The notes under the pieces were generated by a model. It worked only from the letters and a program-made list of their open reading frames with translations. It did no database searches and was not told the origin of the DNA. The translations under genes and the position numbers were made by a program. From assembly GCF_010389155.1 (NCBI RefSeq), contig NC_057763.1, positions 41,894,645-41,958,644 on the forward strand: a stretch of 64,000 nt of DNA. Direction: 5' to 3'. The DNA comes from Erigeron canadensis. Taxonomy: Eukaryota > Streptophyta > Magnoliopsida > Asterales > Asteraceae. Shown piece after piece: positions 37,960 to 60,414 of this stretch (within the stretch, counting starts at the first letter, position 1; each line of letters opens with the position of its first letter).

Positions 37960-38373
37960 CAATGTTTTAAATACCGGTAAATACCGGTATTACCGTTACC
38001 GAAGACCACGCCGGTATTTTAAGTCCGGTATTTTCACTATTCAATACCGGTCGGTATTTCCGGTATTTTCAAAAAATAAATTTTGATTTTTTTAAAAAAA
38101 TTATTTTTATGATACATTAATGTTATTTTTTGTTATTTGTGAACTTTAAAACCTATATTTTGTTATAAAATACATATTTGGTATTATTTTTGAGTAAATT
38201 ATAATTGCATTTTGACTATTTTTGTTAAATTGTAACAAGTTTTGTAAGATTTTTACACAAAAAAATATAATAAATTAAAAATAGTCGTACCGGCCGGTAT
38301 TTCCGGTATTACCGATAATACCGAAAATTTTTTCCACGCCGGTATAACTAAAATACCGATTTTTAAAACACTG
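37960..38373. mobile_element. Non-autonomous hAT element, 414 bp
   Basis: The termini are CAATGTTTTAAATACCGG and, in reverse, CAGTGTTTTAAAAATCGG. The flanks GGTCGCAC (37952-37959) and GGTCGTAC (38374-38381) form an 8-bp target duplication with one mismatch. Repeated ACCGGTATT and CCGGTATTTCC words fill both ends. No coding frame. Confidence 0.85.
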
Positions 38374-38941
38374 GGTCGTACTATACTAGGCAGCCTGTGA
38401 GTCGAGTCTCACAAGCAAAGACTGACTTAGCATATGCCTGGAATCTACTTACTACTTCTTCTCTTGTTCATAAAAACCAAATCCACCTTCCATATTAGTC
38501 ATTAAATATCACTTCATTAATAAAACCATCATATGCAAAGTACGTAATCAACCTGCTATATTCTTCCCTCCTAATCTAGGGGTTTACATACCCTGTCCTG
38601 TCCTCTATCAATCATTCTTCCAAATGTTATACAACCTGTATTTTTTTCATTTTATTATATTATATTTCTAATTAAATCCAGGTGCTATTCTTTTAAACCC
38701 TGCTCTCGACATAGTAGAATATCAAATCAATGCCCATATCTAGATTGTTGGTTTTATATTAGCTGTTTGAGCAAAACTATAAAGTTCACATTTTTATTCA
38801 TACCCATTAAATTCCATCAATTACCCATTTCGTATAATTTATAGTTTTCCTTAGATTTGTTGTTATTTGATCGTTTAGATGTCATTTTAGGGGTTTTCTT
38901 GGGGAAAAAAAAAGGAGTTTGTTAATAAAGAGGAAAAAAGA

Positions 38942-41900
38942 ATGTCAGTTGTTTGTTTATGTCCAATTCTTGAATGTGTATATTGTCTGGGATGTGCTCG
39001 TTGGGCATGGAAGAAATGTCTATATACTGCGGGTCGAGAAAGTGAGAATTGGGGTTTTGCCACTGCGAGTGAGTTTGAACCCGTGCCACGAATGTGTAGA
39101 TATATTATGTCTGTTTATGAGTTTGATATTCGTAACCCTATCTGGGCTCCTCCAGAAGGATATGGGATTGACCCTGATCAAGTTGTTTTAAAGAAGGATT
39201 ATGATGAAAATCAAGGGAAGGTTTCTCCTTACATGATTTATATCGATAAAGATAATCAAGAAATACTTTTGCTGATTAGTGGACTTAATTTAGCAAAAGA
39301 AAGTGATTATTTGCTCTTACTTGATGACAAATTAGGACAGACAAAGTTTGATGGAGGTTATGTTCATAACGGGTTATTGAAAGCTGCTCAGTGGGTGTTT
39401 GAAAATGAATGTGAAGTTTTGAAAGAATTGGTTGAAAAATATGAGGATTATACGTTGACCTTTGCTGGGCATTCGTTAGGGGCAGGGGTGGTCACTCTGT
39501 TGACAATGTTGGTGGTCAAAAACCGCGAAAGGATTGGGAATATTGATAGGAAAAGGATTAAGTGTTTCGCCATTGCTCCTGCTAGGTGTGTGTCACTAAA
39601 TTTGGCAGTGAGATATGCTGATGTTATCAATTCTGTCGTTCTTCAGGTAATGATATTGTCTTGCGTATATTATATTAATGATGCTTTCTTGGTTTCCATC
39701 GATTATAGATGGGTCAGTCAGACAAGTTGATTAGCAAGTCAACATGGTTAAAGTTCTATGGCTTATTGCAAGGGGTTGAGTCGAGTCGACCTGCCAACAC
39801 TTCCGTCTTCTTTTCTTAGATATAGTAGATAGTTAATATATTAAATATGATTACAATTACAGTACTCATAAAATAATGATCCAGTTTTATCTATGTAGCA
39901 ATCTAGGAAGTTGTAAAGACCGTTTTACCGAGTTTGATTTTTCATTTTATTAACAAATTACGAATGTGACCTGTTTTTTCCTCTACTCACATAGTATTTA
40001 CTGTTAAAGTTAAATGGTACAACTCAACAATGTGTTTACATATACTATTCTTGTTAGGATTAGTGTTATATCTTTTAGAGTAGCACATTCATTAACAAGA
40101 TATAGCATTTATTCTAAGAAGAAAACTAGAAGTAAATGATTAATGTAAGAATTTATTGGAGATGTTGGTTTTATGGGTATCTCAGATTTCAAGGTTTTCA
40201 TATGTATTATATGGTGTGAGGAGATATAATATGTGATTGTGGACTTGTTTACTTGATGTTAGAAAAAAGTGAGTTGGTACACCGTACACACCATATGAAT
40301 CACCAATAATGGAGAAAAATTATTTGAAGTGAATAGCTCTAGGTTTAAATTGTAGCTTCTTTTTGTGGCTCTGGTTTTAATTTTCTGATCCCTTTGATGT
40401 AGGGTAGCGTTTGTTCTTAACTATCTTGTTTCATTGTATCAGGATGATTTCATGCCCCGGACAAGTGTAGCATTGGAAGTACTAATGAAGTCACTTTTCT
40501 GGTATTAATTCATTTGCATTCACGTATCTTTAGCCTTCACTTATTGCTACTTTCTATTGCTAGATATGATCATATCCTAATTTTTTATATTGTTTGGATC
40601 AGTAATACACACAATAGGAATCAAGGGAAATAACGCTGAACCCAATATTTACATGCTTTAATAGTATTGCTTAAATCCATGTGACATGAAGGGGTGTAAT
40701 TTGTGAGTCTGTTATTTTTACCGACTCATTGAATGAAATTCGGTGCTTATAAAGGATAATGAGCCAACATAACGCAAAGATAGGAAAACTCTTGTGATGT
40801 TGTAAACCTATGCTTACAATGTTGGATACTTAAAATCTTAGACAGGCGTATTGTCCAAATACTAGTATAGCTCTATATGTTCGTTACAGATATTGTGTGA
40901 TTTACAATAGAGAACTGAATCGAATGATATAAATCCTTCTGATAAGTCAGTTTTGAATTGTCATTGTCTTGTTGGACAATTCCATAAACATGTATGTCGG
41001 AATTATTTTGCAATAACAGTGTTCTCTGTTATATAAAAACTTCGATACATGTTATACATAGGTTTCTTAAATTCTTCGTTCTCCTTGATGCTGTAGTTTA
41101 TAACTTTATATGATTTATATTCTATTTTTAGAACTGAGTTATACGAAGTTTGGGATTGGATTTCCCATCATCTCAGAGCATACTGCTTTCTTCACTTACA
41201 GTTTCCCTTGCATACTATGTGGCACTTGCTTAAAGGAAACATTTACACTACAGGGGCGAATGCTTCAAGACCCAAGGCGTTTATATGCACCTGGACGCCT
41301 TTATCATGTTATTGTGAGGAAGCCATTCGGGTATGTCACTGCATCCTTTTATGTACATTTATCTTAGTATTAATTTATCTTTAGGCGGTGTTGTTTTATG
41401 TAGCAATCCTAACCTACATTTTGAAATCCTTTATCAGAAAATCAGAATTTTAATGAGGGTTTGCCGCCCATCCAAACACTTAAATTGTCTTTGGTCATTT
41501 CTATATGTAATAGAAAAATGATTTATTTATATTTCTGATAAAAGAAAATACTCTATGGATGGTTAATAGTGCTATCATTGGTTTTTAGGTCAAGTTGATT
41601 TATCCTTATATTAGGTGCTCTGTAAATTAATATAATTAATTTTCTTAAATAAAAGAATGATTTTGAATATGAAAATGAGTCTAGCCAAAAAATCGAAGAA
41701 CTTGGTTGGATTGATTTAAGGTAAATGTCTCTTTGTCGTGTCTCATTGCTGTCCGAAGATCTCAAACATTTGTGGGATTATTACATGTGTTGCAGGGTTG
41801 GAAGAATTTCCCCTGTTGTGAAGACAGCAGTACCCGTGGATGGAAGATTTGAGCATATGGTTATCTCATGCCATGTTCTTAGTGATCATTCGATTGCTCT

Positions 41901-42828
41901 CATGGAACAGGAGTTTTCAAATGCACTTTGTGTAAGTCCTCAACCTTCTTATATCATGTACTTACTTTAATACAACAGTTTGTTACAAAGCTCCTTCCTA
42001 TGATGAATTAGAGCTGATTTAATGGAAGCAAAGGCAAGTAATTGGTAGTTGGAATACTCCTTCCAGTTATTAAAGAATTAGTTTGACTTCCATGGTGAAT
42101 ACCCCAAATCGATGTCTATATTCTAGAACGATCCAGAGATAATTTTTAATGTAATTTTTAGCAAGAAGTTGGTGTCAAATTTTTCTCATAATTCATACTG
42201 AAAGTTTGTGTAATTGAACCATTATTGATTTGTCTCTTGACAGGAACAAATGGTATGGTAATAAGTTTCAATTTTTTTGCTGATATCTCTGTTAGTTTTG
42301 CTAATAGGTTCAGTAACTACAATCGGCCTTAGAACCCCATTCATTCCCTTTAATCCGTGCTAAAATGAAAATAAAAGGGTAAATGTGGAAAGTGTACAAG
42401 ACCTTAATCTGATCTTTGTTTCTTACCATTTCCCCCAGCTAAAATGAAAATGCTGAAACATGTAGTCTTATGTTGAATGGAACCTAAAAACGTGTACCCT
42501 TATGATAGTTCAGACATTGAAGGAGAAAGATCAAGTTATGGATATCCCGCCTCAACAAAGAATGGAAAGAAGTTTATCACTAGCCAATGAGCATTCTGAG
42601 GAACACAAGGCAGCATTAGCGAGGGCGGTTGTACTAGAAGTTCCGGAAGCTTACTCACCCAGTGAGTATGGAACCTTTCAGAATGCTCAACGTGAAGATG
42701 ACTTGGACAATTCGCTGATAGAAACTCTTGGCTCTTCAAGGAGGAGAGAAAGCTGGGACGAGTTGGCTGTTCGGCTTTTTGAGACTGATGAGTCTGGTAA
42801 AATGGTGTTGAAGACCAACTGGTACTGA
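38942..42828 (+). CDS. Class-3 lipase (alpha/beta hydrolase), 447 residues
   Basis: Exons: 38942-39646, 40443-40501, 41202-41330, 41796-41931, 42514-42828; all junctions are GT-AG and in frame. The N-terminus has a Cys-rich hydrophobic stretch (VVCLCPILECVYCLGC) that may contact membranes or be acylated. The lipase-3 core includes the nucleophile elbow GHSLG with Ser near 178. The C-terminal part has the motifs of the plant lipase-3 group often labelled calmodulin-binding heat-shock protein: RMLQDPRRLYAPGRLYH, VPVDGRFEHMV, ARAVVLEVPEAYSPS and RRESWDELAVRLFE. It should hydrolyse acyl-glycerol or phospholipid esters; the calmodulin-binding label comes from family annotation and is not visible here. 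Confidence 0.93.
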
Positions 42829-43573
42829 AGAAAGCATGTGGTGGCCCATGTAAAGCGTCACATCTACATACTTAGAAGGATTATGTACTTTTTGACATTC
42901 ACCATTCTTTTAGTTCATGCATTTGTACAGTTTATTGAATTAGCCTCGGTTACTTTGTTACTTTTTCAATAGTCTGCTCCAGGAGTCCCTATTGTGGGTT
43001 CCATTGGTTCATTTCATTATACAAATTACTAGTGCAATAAATGAAAGTTAGTACAGTAATATACTTTGTAAAAGGTTTTGTAATGGAGATATTTAGGCCT
43101 ATTTGGTTAATATGATATTACTGGGTTTGCTATTTGTGTTCTTTCTATTCACTTTGCTGCAAGCTAAAACAGGATCCAAAATACTTTATTCCTGTTAGAG
43201 TATGCGCAAGTAAATGAATGTTCGTATTTCATTACTCCAGCTAACTGTCATAATTGTCTAGTGGTAATAATCCATTCCACAATATCTCAAATTACTATAT
43301 GTTCATTCTTATACTGAAAGTGTGAAAGAATAGCATAGGACCAGAAGAGAAATAATAGCTCAAATCTCATTTCATTTAGGCAAATTTCTGAGTGTAACAC
43401 AGGAATGATCACAGATAGCATTGACAAGCTTCTAACACCTAGTTATGTTTCTTCATTCAGGCCTGGATTTCTACACTTGTACCAAATTTACAGTTACTAA
43501 TACTAAATATGACCTGAGTTTCAAACTGGGATTTGGTTAGTAACTTAGAATAAATAATCATTCACATCTTGAC
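42829..43573. other. Convergent 3' ends of lipase and BAM7-type genes
   Basis: The 745-bp stretch holds the two 3' UTRs facing each other. No gene or repeat was identified. Confidence 0.6.
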
Positions 43574-49041
<5,468 letters not shown>

Positions 49042-51443
49042 AAAAGTGCATAGACTGGGTGTGTAAATATCAAAGCCTCAAAATAATTTCATGATCATCA
49101 CCATACTCGACTTCCTATAAACACCGTCCACATGATTACATTCTAGATATAACGTCAGAAGCTTCCTGGACATATAAAAAATCACCATTTCTCTTAAGCA
49201 TAACAAGAAAAACCCAACAAATCACAAAAAGGATAAAACTTTTTCCCGGTATACTGGAAAAAAAATCGCTATATCTTCCTTAATTCAAAAACAAACCTAG
49301 ATTCACAGATTTAACAATGCAAACATATTGAAATTTTATTCTTCATGAAATTTAACTTTTTACTCAATATATGATCATATTTTACAAAGAATTCATAAGG
49401 TATAAACAAACCACCATTTATCAACCGCAGACATACTGAAACATTTTCTATATAGAAAAGCAAGAATTCATAAGGTGTACTAGACTATCAAAATTAATGA
49501 CATTATTTTTTCTCATAATATTGACATTAATTAAAAAAATTTAACAAAAAATCAACATTTCTCAACTGCAAACAAGCTCAAATATTTTTCAATTAACCCA
49601 TAAAAAAGCAAAAATAGAACAAAATAAAACCCCTAGAACTTTATAATAAGAAAATTTAAAGAATTATTTTAATTACTTAGTATATAATTCAACATTGATC
49701 ACAAATTTAAATAAAAATCATATATCAAACCTAAATTCATCATTTCTAAACTGCAAACTAACAAAAAAAAGATAAAAAAACAAAATTTAATAATAATAAT
49801 AATAAAAGAAGTCTCACCGTTAAACCTTCGAAATTGTCCATTAAATTAAGAAAGCCATAAGATAATAACTTATTAGGACGACACACTGAAAATTGCGGTT
49901 AGGTCACCGGAGAAGAAACGGAACCGGCAAGTTTCCGGCGGGAGAAATGAATTTTCCGGCGAAGGTTAGGTTGAATGGCCACGCGTGTGAAGGAAAGGAA
50001 TTTGGCACGGATGAAGGAAGGTAGTGATTGGGTGGATATGAAACCAAACACGTGTGAGTCACACCATTGGTGCGTGCCCAAATTATGGGTTTGGGCCACG
50101 AGAATTGTATGTGCCTAAGTTCAAATGACCAAATTACCCTCAATTATCACGTGAATTAACACCCAGTACCCTACCCAAATATTAGTATTGGAAATAGCGA
50201 CCGAATAAATCAGAATGGATTAAGTCAATATAGTTGTTTTTTGTTTATTAAGTCATAAAAACAAACACTTTTAACAACTTAATGAATTAAGTATTTTTAA
50301 TTAAGTTATGACTTTTTCAATTAAGACGTTAACAACCACCACCGTAATATTATTTGGATCTAGCTCTGGCTATTCGAGTAAGCCATACATTCATGAATAG
50401 TAACTTTGATGGAAAAACATCAATCTAAATAATTCATTATATCGCAAATGAAAAAATTATTCGTTTTGTTATCCTAACACATTAACTCGTTTTATATATA
50501 TTACACTGCGAAAAATAGAACATTGTTATTTGTCTTCATCGTATCAATTCTTTCATAAAAACTTCCATAAAACTAAAATTTGTATGCAAACAATATACGA
50601 TAATAGATGATTTTTTAATTTTAAAATATTTGTAAACTATAGTTAGAGAACACTCTACCAGATGTGACGACAAACGGTTTTGTTAACCGTTAGATTGTCT
50701 ATAACACATGTTTATATATTGTGTTTATCAGTTACTTTTGTAGAATTATTAAATATAAAAATGATTAAGTAAATCAAATACGAAAGTAATATAAATATGG
50801 AAATGCTGAATGATATAGTGATCAAAACCATAGAGAAAGAAGACTTACATCTACTTCAAAAATCGGGATCTTATGTATCCGAAAGTATTTCTAGTCCTCG
50901 CTATTATGCATCTTTAGTTTTCATGATGATTATGTGCATGCTTTTGCAAAATAAAAAAAAAAATAAATAAAAACATCAATGGAGGTCTAATCCATCTTAT
51001 AATGAGGTTTCCAAAAAAAATTCAATGGAGATTCTAACTTATGAACAAACTCTTAGATCCAAAGACCCAATGTAAAAATCGTGCTATAGAAGCTTCAACT
51101 AATAAAATAAAAAAAACTCAAGTTTCACAAGTATTAGTTTGGTTTAAATTATTGATGAACTTTTTCTTATTTGATGTATGTTTTTTCAAATGAAAACCTC
51201 ATATAAACTTTCAACGGTTGCAATCTGACTCAAGATAAATATAAATATTTGTCATCTCAAATATCGCAAACAAATTTCATAAAGTAACTTCACAAATACA
51301 CAATAGTTGCTTTATTTCATAACAAAATTATAAAAGGGCAGCATATGTATATGTTACACCAGTAGTACTAGACTTCTGAGTGGGTTTGCAATAACAGTGT
51401 ATAGAAAAGCAGTAAGTAGTAAACAGAATGGGTGCGTGTTGGA
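49042..51443. other. Upstream region of the BAM7-type gene and nsLTP 3' flank
   Basis: The part near 49042-50160 should hold the 5' UTR, a possible UTR intron and the promoter of the BAM7-type gene, including two CACGTG boxes. The rest, up to the nsLTP stop, is AT-rich without a gene or recognisable repeat. Confidence 0.55.
50049..50056. promoter_or_regulatory. G-box CACGTGTG upstream of BAM7-type gene
   Basis: CACGTGTG lies about 1.0 kb upstream of the BAM7-type ATG, within ACACGTGTGA. BZR1-BAM proteins are reported to bind a G-box-containing element of this kind, so self-regulation is conceivable. A second CACGTG lies at about 50145-50150. Many bHLH and bZIP factors also bind such boxes. 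Confidence 0.45.
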
Positions 51444-51731
51444 TCAACAATAGGGAGCTGAACCTTCAACGACTGAACAATCGTTGAGGTAGGTAGCAGT
51501 GAGTCCCGCACAGAGAAGTGCTTGACACACACACCAAATGCTTTCAACGTGCGGACCCCAAGCTGTTGTTTCCGTGAGAAAGTTGCAGCAGTTTGCATCA
51601 GCTCCACCTGTGCACGGCCCACCTTCGTAAATGTAAGTCATGCATTGCCCCTGTGCTCCAGGAGGAGGTGTGAGGAGGACCAAGGCCATCACCACCACCA
51701 ACATCATACAAACCACGACTATTTTCGTCAT
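51444..51731 (-). CDS. Secreted nsLTP-like 8-Cys protein, 95 residues
   Basis: A single-exon gene. Residues 1 to about 28 are a signal peptide (MTKIVVVCMMLVVVMALVLL, then AQG before QC). The mature part has the cysteine order C, C, CC, CxC (CVC), C, C of the lipid-transfer/seed-storage/trypsin-alpha-amylase-inhibitor fold, plus one extra Cys near the end. Length and layout match small type-2-like nsLTPs. It is expected to be exported to the cell wall and to bind lipids; the specific ligand is unknown. It lies between the two beta-amylase genes on the same strand. An apparent TATA box lies about 85 bp upstream of the ATG. Confidence 0.88.
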   Translation of the reverse strand: MTKIVVVCMMLVVVMALVLLTPPPGAQGQCMTYIYEGGPCTGGADANCCNFLTETTAWGPHVESIWCVCQALLCAGLTATYLNDCSVVEGSAPYC

Positions 51732-53825
51732 TTTTGTTTTTTATTTTTTATTTTCTTTCTTGTTACAAGTTTTATGTTTGAGCTTAATTGTAACTTGGTG
51801 TGAATAATTCACGATTTATAGCCTCATCACTTATTCAACTTTGATATATTTAATTGCTTGTGATAACATTAAAAAAAAAAAAGGAAACAAGATTATTAAT
51901 CTTGTTGCATCCCATAGTCAACTAAACTTTTTAATAACACATGCAACAGTAAATAGTTTCTATTTCTAGGATGTGTTCCCACATCCCACGCACATGCAGG
52001 CCGTTGACTGTTTTTGATTCTTTATTTCTTTATATATATAAGGTATTTTACTCGCACGATGTACGGTAGTTTTAAATTGATTTATTTTTTTTATTTTATA
52101 AAGCGAACCCTATAAATAAAATTACAACATACGAAATCACTGAAAACTCAAGAACCAACTGCTACTTTTATTGTTCTGAATAAACATTATTAACATAAAC
52201 GAACTTGCTTTTTTGCAAGACATCAATGAGAACTCAGTAAACTGTGTAATCAATGTTAAGATATTGCGTATCTCGAATAGTTTGCATAAAAAAAAACTTG
52301 CTACACCATACAATCTTGATATGATTTAACAATTAGTATTTACATTTGAATATTTCAAATAATTTTTAAATATATTTTACATTTTAAGGTATAAGTATTT
52401 TTTGTTACATATACTAATTTTTATATTGATAATGTTATAGAACTTGTGTATTTGATACGGGTCTAAAATCTAATAATGTTTAAGGTGATCCAAAATATAT
52501 TGGATGGTATTGTTTTCATGTTGATACAATTTACATACATATAATTGAAAGTAATGTTATATATTAAATTGATTATAGATTATTCTGAATATTAAAATTA
52601 AAATAAGATAATATGGTCTTAAAGATTGCACACTTAAACTCCGAATAAATTTAGTTCCTAAAAAGTTGACGATTTGTTCACCATTGTTTCTTTTCTATTT
52701 TATTTTTTATTTTAATGTTTATTTCTATTTTTATTTTCTTTTAATAATTAATTTATATAAATATATGAGATAAAATATTATGAAAAATTATAAGAATTAC
52801 ACATAGGATAAATCCTACATGACAATGTTTAAACATATCTTTGGTTTTGAAGAGGCTTTAGAATCATTTGTTTAACTACTCTTTTAATATATATATATAT
52901 ATGTATACTTCTTGGTCTTTGCCGGAATTCCGACTTGGGGATACCTTTGACCGATTGCCTGCCCCTTCATTATTATTAGTAAGATGGAGAAAAGCTGAAG
53001 AGGAAGAAGAATATATATATATATATATATAGATATAGATATAGATAGTATATATAAAGATGGACACCCCTTCAGTGAGCAAGAGACCAAACCTGAGTTT
53101 TGAGGTGGAGATTTATCACTTTTCATGTGAAAAAGATGTTAAAAAAAATAAATCCTAACCATTGCAACGAACAGAGAACAGTTTCGAAAATGAATTTATA
53201 TAACACAATATCAATCTTTCTTCTTTTTCTTTCTTTTTGTTTTTTTTTTACACAATATCAATCTTAAGATTCAAAAACACAACCATCATAGTATCTCTCA
53301 TATCATTATGTTCTATCAACCAATATTAGCAAACTTGTTAGTTTTTACCGACTTAACATATTCAACCGCAACATTGCATTGACACTATGCTGGTTTTAAT
53401 TAGTTTAAAAAAAAAAAATTGACAAGGAATCTAAAACACCCTCTTACTGATGATAAACAACTTGATAAGTTTTAAAACATCAATGACAAAACTGATACTG
53501 GAACCCTTTAATGTCATTTATCTAAAACCAGACCAAAATGAGTGTTATCCCATAAGGTGTCGGAGGTCAAAATATTACAACATTAATTATAACATAAAAC
53601 AATAACCATCGAATTATAACAACATAACATAAAACCTTCAGGCTTCTATTGGTAACCGAGAAAGGAAAGGGGGGTCGACATCTGAAAATGGGAGGAACGA
53701 AGGTAACCCAAAAGGGGGCTAGAGCGTAATGTCAAAAGATGAGAGGGTTGTTGACAAATTCCGGCCAATTATGAGTGTTGTTGGAGAGGCAGGGACAGTA
53801 GGGAATACCTGCTAGTAGACAATTG
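51732..53825. other. Spacer between nsLTP and BAM2-type genes
   Basis: The left end is the nsLTP 5' UTR and promoter, the right end the BAM2-type 3' UTR. It includes AT microsatellites (about 52888-52901, 53012-53045) and a non-repetitive patch at 52915-53000 that encodes a short minus-strand peptide (MKGQAIGQRYPQVGIPAKTK). I cannot support that peptide as a gene. Confidence 0.5.
51814..51820 (-). promoter_or_regulatory. TATA box of the nsLTP-like gene
   Basis: TATAAAT on the minus strand, set in GGCTATAAATCG, lies 83-89 bp upstream of the ATG at 51731. This spacing implies a 5' UTR of roughly 50-60 bases. Confidence 0.65.
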
Positions 53826-58160
<4,335 letters not shown>

Positions 58161-58540
58161 TACAGCAGCAGCTCATAATGGTCGGTTGCTCTTTTCTTTT
58201 TCTTCATATATATTACTCGTAACAATTTTATTATTTAAGCAAACTGGAAGTAACCCGTGATCCAAGATTATTAATGATGATAATGATAAAGTTATCGAGA
58301 TCACCGTTAAGTTTTATTCACGTAAAGTTAACTTCCACTTCCCCCATTTCTATTTCTATTCCTATTTTGGTGCACAAAACGGAACACGGATTTTACCGGC
58401 TTTGTTCTCTTTTTTATTTTTTTTGAAAAATTAAACCACAACCTCAATCCCTACATAAGTTATTAAGTGGGTTATAAATGGGTCATGTAAACTGTTTTTT
58501 CTCTGCCCAATATATAAACTGCTTCTAAAAATACGTTTAG

Positions 58541-59576
58541 AGGCCATTTGGTTCACAAAATATTTTTAAAGAAATTAAAATCTATTAAAGGAATTGAAAT
58601 TTAAATAAATTGGAATCTGAAAGTAGCAAAATCTGTGTTGTGTTTAGTTTACAGAATAATTCAGTAGATGGAATTACAATTTAAACTATGTCAAATGACA
58701 AAATTAACCTTTATTATTTTTTTTACAATATAATTCTTTTTTCATTCTAAAAACATTTTATTTAATAATAATAATAATATAAAAATCTCTAATATGCCAG
58801 CCCCACCAAAAAACACACATGAACAATATTTTCACAATAATTCACCCAGAAACATGCCATCGTCCCTTTTCTTATGCACTCACCAAAAACACACATTCAT
58901 AGTAACTTACCCTAAAATATCTTTGCAAGTAAACAATAAAAGATTCCTAATGAAACATAAATTAAGGGATAACTTGAATGATGTTAACATTATTTTGGTT
59001 GGATGATGTTGCTCTCACAAACCATTAAAATCATGGAGGACTTTTTGACATGTGTAGAAAATGATTTAAGTGAATTTGTGAGAGCAACATCATCCAACAA
59101 AGATGATGTTAACATCATAAATCATTTTCCCATAAATTAATTCTTAGATCAAAAAAAGGAAACACGCTACATCATTTGTTCCAGCATACAAACACACATA
59201 CAAATCAGATTCAACGGGAAGCAACAACGACAGTGGCAGTCGGAATATGCACCAGCAACAGTCGCTGGAATAAGTAGCAATGGTGGCGGTAGTTAATATT
59301 CTATCGGACATCAAATGTGAGATTCCAAAAAGAGAAGACTTTTTTATTTTGGTATTTAGTTGTAAAAGGGTATTTTGGTAAACAATAATGAATTCCTTTG
59401 AATGTTTGAAGATTCCATCATGTAAGTAAAGGAATTATAAATTCCATGTTTCAAGGAATTCGATGGAATTTTTTAAATTCCAATTCCATTCATTTCTCAA
59501 CCAAACAAGTGAAGGAATAGAATTTAGATTTTAATCCTTTTGAATTCCAAAGGATTCCAGTGAAACAAACACCCCC
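58541..59576. mobile_element. Harbinger-like element of about 1.04 kb
   Basis: The left end AGGCCATTTGGTTCACAAA and the reversed right end GGGGGTGTTTGTTTCACTGG are imperfect inverted repeats. The flanks are TAG on both sides (58538-58540, 59577-59579), a 3-bp duplication as in PIF/Harbinger. The ends carry many GAATTCC-like words in both orientations. A separate 23-bp perfect hairpin lies inside. No transposase. Confidence 0.6.
58999..59097. repeat. Perfect 23-bp inverted repeat inside the Harbinger-like element
   Basis: The arms 58999-59021 and 59075-59097 are perfect reverse complements (core GGATGATGTTGCTCTCACAA) around a 53-base loop. Weaker pairing continues outward through GATGTTAACAT on both sides, giving a total of about 65 bp per arm. 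It could be a nested MITE or give a hairpin RNA. Confidence 0.85.
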
Positions 59577-60414
59577 TAGTGAAACAGAGAAATAAATAAT
59601 CATACCTTATAAATACCAAGAATATGAAGGTGTAAAAAATAAGTAATCATACTTATCGTTTATGTATCACATGACTACATTAAAAAATAGTTTACAAATA
59701 CAACAATCTAGTAAACCGTAACAAATATCCAACAAACATAACATGTAAGAACTCATTTGAACATATTAAATAACATAAATACATAATAAACATAACCACA
59801 TGCATAAAAGCAAGAAAGAGGGTCGAGAGTAACCATTAAGAGTAACAAGTCTTCCTAGCAATTCATTGGAGATTTGGAGCAAATAAGAAAGGTATCATGC
59901 CGGACATACATATTTAAGTAGATGTTAACAAAGGAGACATAAGTTTTGATGATGCCAATATCGGCTTAAGCATTTTAAGGGCCTTAAGCAAGATCATTTT
60001 TGGGTCTTAATTCATTAGCATACTATTCGAAGTAAACAAAAAAATAAAAAATAAATACTAGCTCCACTTATGTTGTTGAACCACAAGTGTTATAAAAATG
60101 TAGAGATTGATGCAAAACCAATAAAGGTGTTATTACAATGCAATTGTTGTATAATAATACTTAATTCAAAGCCCAAACACTAGTACTACTATACATACAA
60201 AAAATTGTGGCCTTAGATATTTGAGGACCTAAAACGATCCCTTAGCCCTATAAAACTATTGGGCCAACTGTGTTATATCTTTGTTAATATATTTTTGTTT
60301 GTGTTATATAAATGATTTGAGCTTTAAATGTATGTCATATTGGTATAATTTACATAAGCTATCATATACTCGTAATACAAATATAAATATTTACGGAAAA
60401 AATAAATATAAAAA

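Larger units (their letters stand above)
36166..38941. other. Spacer with transposon pieces
   Basis: This spacer contains the 3' UTR of the coiled-coil gene, a Helitron-family fragment near 37160-37500, a hAT element at 37960-38373, and the promoter and 5' UTR of the lipase gene. Nothing else is recognised. Confidence 0.6.
58161..60414. other. Upstream region of BAM2-type gene and transposon spacer
   Basis: The first few hundred bases should be the BAM2-type promoter. A Harbinger-like element occupies 58541-59576. The stretch 59580-60400 is AT-rich with no supported gene. Confidence 0.55.

Noticed and set aside
39720..39800. Possible extra lipase exon after 39646
   Set aside because: Read-through of intron 1; the class-3 lipase homology continues at 40443.
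51522..51803. 93-codon plus-strand frame
   Set aside because: Antisense shadow of the nsLTP-like gene and its 5' flank.
52884..53126. Minus-strand frames with MKGQAIGQRYPQVGIPAK as a small peptide gene
   Set aside because: Half of the frame is a TA microsatellite; no promoter, homology or partner exon supports it.
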